Source of the DNA: Bacteroidales bacterium UBA1628
Lineage (GTDB): Bacteria > Bacteroidota > Bacteroidia > Bacteroidales > UBA932
Direction of reading: 5' to 3'
DNA: 10,254 nucleotides
Assembly (NCBI GenBank): GCA_002321335.1
Contig: DCMG01000013.1
Span: 48,146-58,399, forward strand
Shown: piece by piece, positions 1-5,823 of the stretch
How the letters are laid out: every line of letters starts with the position of its first letter
Position numbering within the stretch: the stretch's first letter is position 1
Notes under the pieces: model-generated
What the model saw: only the letters and a program-made list of their open reading frames with translations
Told to the model about the DNA's origin: nothing
The model's database searches: none
Made by a program: the position numbers and the translations under genes

Positions 1-573
1 GCCATCCTTCAGCCTCCGTTCTTCAACGCAGACGCAGACGATGCCGTCAACTACGGCGGAATCGGAGTCGTGATCGGCCACGAGATGTCCCACGGATTCG
101 ACGACCAGGGCCGTCTCTTCGACAAGGACGGGAATATGGCAGACTGGTGGACCGCCGAGGATGCCGAGAAATTCAACGCAAAGGCCCAGGTGCTTGTCGC
201 TCAGTTCGATGAAGTTGAGGTTGTGCCAGGCGTTCATGCCAACGGCCAGCTTTCTCTCGGTGAGAACATCGGAGATCATGGCGGGCTCAGCATCTCTTTC
301 ACTGCAATGCAGAACGCCAACGCAGGCAAGAACATCGGCCTTATCGACGGCTTCTCTCCGGAGCAGAGGTTCTATCTTTCATACGGCGCCATCTGGGCCC
401 AGAACATCACCGACGAGGAAAAGGCCCGTCTGACCAAACTGGATGTCCACTCACTTGCGGTGAACCGTGTGAACGTGTCCCTGAAGAACTTCCAGACATT
501 CTTCGACGCTTTCGGAATCAAGGAAGGCGATCCGATGTGGCGTCCTGAGAGTGAAAGGGTACACATCTGGTAA
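1..573 (+). CDS. pepO: M13-family zinc metallopeptidase, C-terminal part (5' end outside window)
   Basis: Only the last 190 codons are present; the frame is open from base 1, so the gene begins upstream. The fragment holds the M13 (neprilysin/PepO) catalytic core. The zinc-binding HExxH is HEMSH (His27, Glu28 and His31 of the fragment). The second family motif, ExxxD, is seen as GENIGDHGG, with the third zinc ligand at Glu88 and Asp92 following. The NYGGIGVVIGHE lead-in and a C-terminus ending in Trp also fit the family. Complete M13 enzymes are about 650-700 residues, so roughly 70% of the protein is missing here. Family members are usually exported or lipid-anchored oligopeptidases; the signal region cannot be seen. 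The usual Cys near the C-terminus of mammalian M13 enzymes is absent (RVHIW). Family assignment is confident; the exact substrate and the pepO name are inferred. Confidence 0.93.
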   Translation, partial: AILQPPFFNADADDAVNYGGIGVVIGHEMSHGFDDQGRLFDKDGNMADWWTAEDAEKFNAKAQVLVAQFDEVEVVPGVHANGQLSLGENIGDHGGLSISFTAMQNANAGKNIGLIDGFSPEQRFYLSYGAIWAQNITDEEKARLTKLDVHSLAVNRVNVSLKNFQTFFDAFGIKEGDPMWRPESERVHIW

Positions 574-582
574 GTGGCACAA

Positions 583-613
583 GTGGTTTCCTGTAATCAA
601 TTCAGGAAACCGC
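583..613 (+). terminator. Inverted-repeat hairpin after the M13 peptidase gene
   Basis: A perfect 9-base inverted repeat, GGTTTCCTG (585-593) and CAGGAAACC (603-611), is separated by a 9-base loop. A U-G and a G-C pair extend it to 11 pairs (583-613). It begins 9 bases after the peptidase stop codon and ends 28 bases before the next start. The position fits a transcription terminator, but no clear U-run follows the stem. It could instead be an mRNA 3'-end stabiliser or a leader hairpin for the permease gene. Confidence 0.5.
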
Positions 614-627
614 ATAACTATATTCAT

Positions 628-633
628 AAAGGA
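628..633 (+). promoter_or_regulatory. Shine-Dalgarno-like AAAGGA that supports the TTG start of the permease
   Basis: AAAGGA lies 8 bases before the TTG at 642. An in-frame TAA at 627-629 blocks any longer reading frame. The first in-frame Met after the TTG is at residue 19, already inside the first membrane helix. TTG is therefore the only common start that keeps the family's N-terminus. Confidence 0.45.
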
Positions 634-641
634 ATAATTTT

Positions 642-1811
642 TTGGACGCGTCAAGGTTCATAGCCGGACGCCTCCGTTTCGGAGGGAGGATAGCGATGGT
701 TTCCATCGCTGTCTCTTTCCTCATCATGATTGTCTCCGTCTCGGTGTCCTCCGGATTCCGGAATGAGATCAGGGACGGCATTTCCGACCTTACCGGAGAC
801 GTGCAGCTGATGCCGGTGGACATGAACTACATCAGCGAGTCCTCACCGATTTCGGTCAATCAGAGTTTCATGCCTGACATAGAGGCGATTCCAGAGGTGA
901 AGAGCGTCACTCCGGCGGTTTATCGCGCGGGAATCGTCAAGAAGGGGGAGAGCATCCATGGTGTGCTGTTCAAAGGGACACCAAGGGAGGAATCTGATTC
1001 CGTGAAACTGGGAGTATCGATTCCGGTCCGTCTGTCCGATCTGCTCGGCCTCAAGGTCGGTGACAAGCTGCTGACCTATTTTGTCGGAGAAAAGGTCAAG
1101 GTCCGCAACTTCAACATCACCGGTGTCTATGAGGGCGTGATGGACGGGACGGACAACATCGTGGTTCTTGCTGACATCGCTGATCTCCAACGGCTTGACG
1201 GATGGACTTCCGACGAGGCTTCCGTTCTGGAGCTGACTCTGGCTCCGGGAGCCAAGACCGATGCGGGAATGCGCTCCGTGACAGACGAGGTCGGCCACAT
1301 CGCCTTGCAGAGGATTGGTGAGGATGACGACACCTTGGTGGCCACATCGGTGATCAGCCGCTACCCTCAGATTTTCGACTGGCTGAACCTAATTGACTTC
1401 AATGTCTTGTTCATTCTCGTACTGATGACAATCGTGGCTGGATTCAACATGATTTCGGGACTGCTGATAATGCTGTTCAGGAACATATCCACAATCGGTA
1501 CGCTCAAGTCATTGGGAATGACAGACAAAGCCATCGCCAAAGTGTTTCTTAGGGTGGCCTCGGTGATTGTGTTTAAAGGTATGCTCATCGGCAACGGCTT
1601 CGCATTGCTGCTGTGTGGAATCCAGAAATGGACACACGTCATAAAACTGAATCCTGAGAACTATTTCGTGCCGTTTGTCCCGGTGCACCTCAATTTACCT
1701 GCGGTGCTTGCCGCTGACATCCTCTCCTGGCTCGTCATAATGCTCCTCCTCCTGACTCCTTGCCTGTTCATCTCCAAGGTCGATCCGGCCCAGACTGTCA
1801 GGGCTCAATAG
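642..1811 (+). CDS. lolE: LolE/FtsX-type ABC transporter permease (lipoprotein release)
   Basis: This 389-residue inner-membrane permease most likely acts with a LolD-type ATPase to extract lipoproteins from the inner membrane and pass them on towards the outer membrane. The topology fits the LolC/LolE family. A family-typical start (SRFIAGRLRFGG) is followed by TM1 (about 17-37) and a large periplasmic MacB/PCD-like domain (about 40-245). TM2 (254-283), TM3 (about 303-327) and TM4 (about 352-376) follow. The segment after TM2 (GTLKSLGMTDKAIAKVF, from residue 286) matches the coupling-helix region that contacts the ATPase. The C-terminus ends DPAQTVRAQ, close to the family's usual end. The start is a TTG with AAAGGA upstream. 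No lolD gene lies in this window, so its partner must be encoded elsewhere. Length is near or slightly below the usual 400-415. The end of the gene runs antisense to the transglycosylase gene. LolE is the best fit; other FtsX-family permeases are less likely. Confidence 0.85.
   Translation: MDASRFIAGRLRFGGRIAMVSIAVSFLIMIVSVSVSSGFRNEIRDGISDLTGDVQLMPVDMNYISESSPISVNQSFMPDIEAIPEVKSVTPAVYRAGIVKKGESIHGVLFKGTPREESDSVKLGVSIPVRLSDLLGLKVGDKLLTYFVGEKVKVRNFNITGVYEGVMDGTDNIVVLADIADLQRLDGWTSDEASVLELTLAPGAKTDAGMRSVTDEVGHIALQRIGEDDDTLVATSVISRYPQIFDWLNLIDFNVLFILVLMTIVAGFNMISGLLIMLFRNISTIGTLKSLGMTDKAIAKVFLRVASVIVFKGMLIGNGFALLLCGIQKWTHVIKLNPENYFVPFVPVHLNLPAVLAADILSWLVIMLLLLTPCLFISKVDPAQTVRAQ
1695..1811. other. 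Convergent antisense overlap of the lolE and mltF 3' ends
   Basis: The plus-strand permease ends with TAG at 1809-1811. The minus-strand transglycosylase ends with TAA at 1695-1697 (read as TTA, Leu352, on the plus strand). The 117 shared bases are read in codon-aligned register: each transglycosylase codon is the reverse complement of a permease codon. TM4 and the tail of the permease therefore pair with the last 38 residues (374-411) of the transglycosylase. No intergenic terminator separates the two genes. Confidence 0.85.
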
Positions 1812-2930
1812 AATCCGCTCCACGTCTTCCGTTTCCTCGATCATCACCAGTGCGGTGTCTGTAGGCTGAACCTTGTACCTTGGTGAATGGCCATTGAATA
1901 TGTCGTATTGGTTCAGCACAGCCTTGACGTAGGCCACGGTTTCTTTCCCTTTGAATTTTCCGTGTCTGACATCCTCTACGAACAGTATTGAATCCTGACT
2001 CATCTGTGGCAGGACCGTGCAAAGGCTTTCCCATGTTCCTGTGTCTATTCCTTGCGAGCGGGCCAGTTTTATGCAGTCATAAATCCGGCCTTCACCGGCG
2101 TTGTAGGCGGCCAAGGTGAACTTCACAAGTTCTTCACTATCGGCGGCGGTGTCCCTGAACTTGCCTTGAAGCCGGATGATGTAAGCGGCTCCTGCCTCGA
2201 TGTTCTCTTTGGGATCCAGAAGATTCTCGATTTCGTAACGGTCCGCTGTACGCGGCATCATCTGCATGAGCCCGAACGCTCCACGCTGGGAATTGGCCTG
2301 GATTCTGAATCGGGACTCACTCCAAATGAGCGCCGCGAACATTTTCCAGTTCCAGCCTATCTTCCTTGCGTTTTCCTTGATCAGACCATCGTACGGGCTT
2401 ATGATTGACGGATCCTTTCTGACTTTTTTCCTGTAAGGGTTATAGCCATGGAAAAAGCGGGAAATCATGTCTGCATATTCACCGGTGCCTTTGAAATTGT
2501 TGAGCCAACGGATTATCTCTTTCTGTCTCTTTTTGTCAGCCGTCATCACCCAAGAGACCGGAACCTCACCCAAAGGGAACGTCATAAACTCGTCGCTTTC
2601 AGGAATATCCCCGGTCGGCAGCGCCAGGATGTCGATGCTGCCAGCACTGAGTGAATCCAGATATGAACCATATTCCCCGGCCAGAAATATTCTCACGGAA
2701 TCCTCCAGATAGTCTGCCAGCCGCACGGCCATCTCGTAGCAATAACCTGTCTGGTAGCCATCGGACAGTTTGTCCTCCAGTTTCAGAGCGCAACGTATCA
2801 TGTTGCCGCTGAATATGTCTTTAGAGTGGTCTTGATTTCTGTTGAGCTCGCTGAAAGGGATAATGAGGAGTACCAACAAGGTTGGTATCAGATACTTGAG
2901 AAATTTCTTCGTTACCCTTTTCAGCCCCAT
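1695..2930 (-). CDS. mltF: MltF-like membrane-bound lytic transglycosylase with reduced solute-binding domain
   Basis: This 411-residue protein should cleave the MurNAc-GlcNAc bond of peptidoglycan non-hydrolytically, leaving 1,6-anhydro ends. The N-terminus carries a basic stretch and one hydrophobic segment (about 13-27), a signal peptide or anchor with no lipobox Cys. Residues about 44-165 resemble part of a family-3 solute-binding domain. The SLT domain spans about 180-330: catalytic Glu205 in WSESRF, GLMQMMP (220-226), NIEAGAAYI (243-251) and AYNAGEGR (275-282). The ATG follows the porin stop by 2 bases, so the two genes are almost certainly co-transcribed and probably translationally coupled. 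E. coli MltF is about 100 residues longer, and the shortfall falls in the solute-binding part. The acidic tail (374-411) is encoded antisense to lolE. The enzyme class is certain from the motifs; the MltF subtype is likely. Confidence 0.88.
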   Translation of the reverse strand: MGLKRVTKKFLKYLIPTLLVLLIIPFSELNRNQDHSKDIFSGNMIRCALKLEDKLSDGYQTGYCYEMAVRLADYLEDSVRIFLAGEYGSYLDSLSAGSIDILALPTGDIPESDEFMTFPLGEVPVSWVMTADKKRQKEIIRWLNNFKGTGEYADMISRFFHGYNPYRKKVRKDPSIISPYDGLIKENARKIGWNWKMFAALIWSESRFRIQANSQRGAFGLMQMMPRTADRYEIENLLDPKENIEAGAAYIIRLQGKFRDTAADSEELVKFTLAAYNAGEGRIYDCIKLARSQGIDTGTWESLCTVLPQMSQDSILFVEDVRHGKFKGKETVAYVKAVLNQYDIFNGHSPRYKVQPTDTALVMIEETEDVERILLSPDSLGRIDLGDEQARSQEEEHYDEPGEDVSGKHRR

Positions 2931-2932
2931 GA

Positions 2933-5671
2933 TCAGAAATTGTTACTGTTGAATCCTCCGCTTCCGCCACTTCCTCCGCCACCGATGCCGCTGAATCCAC
3001 CTCCGAATCCGCCGCCGCTGGAACTGCCGCCACCGCTTGACAGGCCGGAACTTGCGCTGACCGCTTTGTTTGAATTTGGCTGGAGGTAGAACGGCCAGTA
3101 AACCCCGATCTTGAACGCGGTCTGGGTCCGGATGTAGTGATGGGCGCTGAAATAGTCTGCCTTGTCCATCGGCCAACCGTTGCCGACATTCTCTAGTTTC
3201 AGGAAAATGCAGGCTCTTTTCCACTGCACGTTCACGAATGCATCTATGACAGGACCATTGTTGTATTTCGTCTCCTTCTGGTTGTAGAAACTCCCCACAG
3301 CCGGATTCCATGCCGGAGAGTAGTACTTTGTGTTGTACCATCCTTCGGCTCCGAGCTGCATCTGCATGACGTTTTTCTTGACGTTTATCTGGAGGTACAG
3401 TCTGGAGTTGACTGCCAGTGTCGGCAAAGGAAGCACATCCGCGTCCGAGGAAATCTGGAAGAGAAGCCTGTTGTCCAGATGGACAGGCCCCAGAACGAAA
3501 TTCTTGTCAAGGGAGGCGCTCAAAACGCTCATCGGGGAGTTGTTCTGGCGCACGACACCGGTCGAATCGTAGTAAACGTTGCCCGAAAGCAGGGCATATC
3601 CGACCCGAGCCCCGACTCTCCATCTCGGAACGCTCAGACTTCCCTGAATCTTTGTCGTGGAGATCTTGCCGAAGTCATTATCCCATTTGAAGTGATTGGA
3701 ATAATAATGCTGGTAATAGTATTCCGGCTCTTCCAGCGATGTCTCGAAGTGCAGGTTGAGAGAGACCGGACTCTTTTTCGCTCTTCTGAACGGATACATG
3801 TCAAGCCTAGCGTTAGCCTTGACTGACAGGTCGTTCATCTGCGAGCCCAGAAACACATAGTCACCGGTCGCATCCCAGTGTATGTAATTCTTCAGCTGCC
3901 CTTCCACTCCTGCATAGACAAAGGCGGAGTTCCATACGGTGTTCGAGTTCCCTTTCAGGAAAGTCGGGTCGAATGTATAGTAACTGAGGATCCTGTTGCC
4001 TATTCCTCCGTTAAGTTTGGAGACAATCGCATCATCGGACCATGGCTGTAACCTGATGAATACCCTGTTTTCCAGTTTCATGACCCTCACGGAGTCGAAC
4101 GCGGATGTCGGGTTGTAGTTGAACATGTTGTTGTAGAACCTCTTCCCGGCGTCATCCGTGATCTGGTCTGTATATTCCTTGCGGAACACTGAATATTCAC
4201 TGCTGTGCCCGACGAACGCGGTCGTGACCTTGTCGTCTCCGAGTGTGTCGGCTGCCGCCCTTTCGGCTCTTCTTCTGTCCAGAAACACGCCCAGAGAATC
4301 AATCAGGGTAGAGTCGCCTGAGGCCATGACACTGTCCTTGAACGCCTTGTCGATCTTACGTTCCTTGATGTCCTTGATGAATGTGAACGGAATCCTGTAC
4401 TGCTGGTCGAGGAAGAATGTGTTCCTGATGATTGTGTTGGAGGCGTTGTTCAGGTTTACCGGGTACTCTCTGGCGTCAAGGGTCGTGTCCCTTACCATCG
4501 AGTTGTCGCTGGTTCCTCCGTTCTCCTTCCTGATGACTTTGTTGTGGATGTAGCCGGCGTGCATCATGTACCTCTTGCCCAGATAATTGGTCGAGGCCAC
4601 GAATGTCTTGTTGGTGGTCTTTTCGCCCTGCATGATGCCGTTGCCGCCGAAGCGGTCATATTCAAGGGTGAGATTAAGTTCCGGGAATATGTTCTGAGTA
4701 GTCAGGATGTGCAGGTTGTCGGACTCTTTCTGCGAGTTCGCGAAGATGGTTCCGAAATATGCCAGTTCCGTGTAAGGTGTCTTTGTGTTGTACATCGGGA
4801 GCGTCTTTGCGGAATATGTCCACGCCTCGTAAGGATTGTAGAATGACACCCCGTTCTCGCTGGTGCGATTGAACCAGTTGTAGTACTGCAGAGCGGATCC
4901 GGCGACACCCAACCATGTGGCGTTCACGTCCTTGCGGTAGAAAGGATAATCGTGGAACCAGTAGTTGTAATTGGTGTCCGGCTCGCTGATGTCCATCTTG
5001 TGGAATTCCCGCTCGTGGGTCCACCGGATTATTCTCTTGTACTGAAGGGAGTCAGGAATGGCGAAAGTCTCAAGAATCCTCGGAGTGGCCTCTCTGACGC
5101 TGTCCCTGTGAGCCTTGAGGCTGTCCTTCACGTTGAGGATGCTGTCTGCGAGGTGTTTCTTTATCTTTTCCTTTACTTCGAAGTCATATTTTCTTCGGTC
5201 GGTCTTCGATAGTCCGGCGTACCAGGCGTCGAACGCGGCCTTTTTCCTGATGGCCGAATCGAGATAGTAGAGAGAGTCAACTTTTGGCCAATCGATGGAA
5301 TCTCCCGCAGTCTTCAACGAGTCAACGACGATCCTGTGAGTCAGGGAGTCCAGAATCGCCACATAATATTTGTAGCGGAACGGATCGATGCCTTTGAGCG
5401 AATCGGGCGGGAATATGGTGTCTCTCGCCGTCAAATGCGGTGTTGTGTCAATCGGAGAAAGGAAGAACTGCGATGTGTCCTCCTTGCCTTCCGCATTGCC
5501 CATGAACTGATTCCTGTAGCGGATAGTGTCAAACCGCAATGTTTTTTCCGCTGAGATGAAACCATATCCCGGATCTCCGGCAAGCGGACGGTTGCCCATA
5601 CCGATGGCCTGTAATGCGATCACGCACACCACAACCACCGGAAACCATATTCTTTTCAAGATCTCTTTCAT
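2933..5671 (-). CDS. Putative outer-membrane porin (Porin_10 type)
   Basis: With the ATG at 5671 the protein is 912 residues. It begins with a signal peptide (MKEILKRIW, then a hydrophobic core to about residue 24). Next comes a charged, probably helical region rich in Asp-Ser pairs (about 90-207), then a long stretch of alternating aromatic and polar strands typical of a Bacteroidota beta-barrel 'putative porin'. The last barrel strand is probably AFKIGVYWPFYLQPN, followed by a 40-residue Gly/Ser tail. A GTG at 5695 would add eight residues, but it overlaps the -7 box and lies upstream of the predicted transcription start, so it is rejected. The gene is first in a unit with mltF. The role is inferred to be outer-membrane passage of solutes; the substrate is unknown. 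No TonB plug or SusC features are seen. Family assignment rests on overall resemblance rather than one diagnostic motif. Confidence 0.78.
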   Translation of the reverse strand: MKEILKRIWFPVVVVCVIALQAIGMGNRPLAGDPGYGFISAEKTLRFDTIRYRNQFMGNAEGKEDTSQFFLSPIDTTPHLTARDTIFPPDSLKGIDPFRYKYYVAILDSLTHRIVVDSLKTAGDSIDWPKVDSLYYLDSAIRKKAAFDAWYAGLSKTDRRKYDFEVKEKIKKHLADSILNVKDSLKAHRDSVREATPRILETFAIPDSLQYKRIIRWTHEREFHKMDISEPDTNYNYWFHDYPFYRKDVNATWLGVAGSALQYYNWFNRTSENGVSFYNPYEAWTYSAKTLPMYNTKTPYTELAYFGTIFANSQKESDNLHILTTQNIFPELNLTLEYDRFGGNGIMQGEKTTNKTFVASTNYLGKRYMMHAGYIHNKVIRKENGGTSDNSMVRDTTLDAREYPVNLNNASNTIIRNTFFLDQQYRIPFTFIKDIKERKIDKAFKDSVMASGDSTLIDSLGVFLDRRRAERAAADTLGDDKVTTAFVGHSSEYSVFRKEYTDQITDDAGKRFYNNMFNYNPTSAFDSVRVMKLENRVFIRLQPWSDDAIVSKLNGGIGNRILSYYTFDPTFLKGNSNTVWNSAFVYAGVEGQLKNYIHWDATGDYVFLGSQMNDLSVKANARLDMYPFRRAKKSPVSLNLHFETSLEEPEYYYQHYYSNHFKWDNDFGKISTTKIQGSLSVPRWRVGARVGYALLSGNVYYDSTGVVRQNNSPMSVLSASLDKNFVLGPVHLDNRLLFQISSDADVLPLPTLAVNSRLYLQINVKKNVMQMQLGAEGWYNTKYYSPAWNPAVGSFYNQKETKYNNGPVIDAFVNVQWKRACIFLKLENVGNGWPMDKADYFSAHHYIRTQTAFKIGVYWPFYLQPNSNKAVSASSGLSSGGGSSSGGGFGGGFSGIGGGGSGGSGGFNSNNF
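2936..3055 (-). repeat. Low-complexity Gly/Ser-rich tail coding segment of the porin
   Basis: The final 40 codons of the porin (residues 873-912) encode 19 glycines, many serines and four phenylalanines, in irregular GGG, GGGF and GGSGG units ending in Phe. On the plus strand this appears as repeated CCGCC and CCTCC runs. It is simple-sequence DNA rather than an exact tandem array, and may vary in length between strains. Confidence 0.8.
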
Positions 5672-5689
5672 ATTCCCTAAAGGGTACAA

Positions 5690-5728
5690 TCTCACAAATT
5701 TACTGTTTTTCCGCTTTTCTCACAAATT
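5690..5728 (-). repeat. 11-base direct repeat over the porin promoter
   Basis: TCTCACAAATT occurs exactly at 5690-5700 and again at 5718-5728, with starts 28 bases apart. Read on the minus strand it is AATTTGTGAGA. One copy contains the TTTG of the -7 box and the other contains the -33 TTTG. It could be a paired regulator site or a local duplication. Confidence 0.6.
5695..5726 (-). promoter_or_regulatory. Bacteroidota-type promoter for the porin-mltF unit
   Basis: On the minus strand a -33 TTTG (plus-strand CAAA, 5723-5726) and a full-match -7 box TAAATTTG (5695-5702, matching TAnnTTTG) are separated by 20 bases. This spacing suits the primary sigma factor of Bacteroidota. Transcription should start near 5688-5690, giving a leader of about 18 bases before the ATG at 5671. 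This placement decides the porin start codon. Confidence 0.72.
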
Positions 5729-5768
5729 CAGTGCTAAAGGTATGAGCCTGAATCTGCACCTTGATACT

Positions 5769-5802
5769 TTTGCTGATATTCCATAAATATTTAGTATCTT
5801 TA
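5769..5802 (+). promoter_or_regulatory. Probable promoter for the glycogen operon
   Basis: A -33 TTTG at 5769-5772 and TATCTTTA at 5795-5802 (one mismatch to TAnnTTTG) are 22 bases apart, slightly wide. A start near 5807 would give a leader of about 17 bases before the ATG at 5824. It stands back to back with the porin promoter; the two -33 boxes are 42 bases apart. Confidence 0.55.
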
Positions 5803-5823
5803 TTGTTGTTAATTAATCTAGCC

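Noticed and set aside
843..1298. A 151-codon minus-strand frame inside lolE
   Set aside because: It is a shadow of the permease gene, with no recognisable motif.
2052..2408. A 118-codon plus-strand frame inside mltF
   Set aside because: It lies opposite the SLT domain, whose catalytic motifs prove the minus strand is the coding one.
2945..3050. Plus-strand proline-rich frame opposite the porin tail
   Set aside because: The poly-Pro reading is only the complement of Gly codons; the porin frame is continuous through here.
5671..5695. GTG start at 5695 for the porin, adding eight residues
   Set aside because: It overlaps the -7 promoter box and lies before the predicted transcription start; the signal peptide begins properly at the ATG at 5671.
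5761..5823. TTG start at 5761 for glgB with a hydrophobic 21-residue extension
   Set aside because: The stretch overlaps the promoter and the family N-terminus begins at the ATG at 5824. The hydrophobic look comes from AT-rich promoter DNA.
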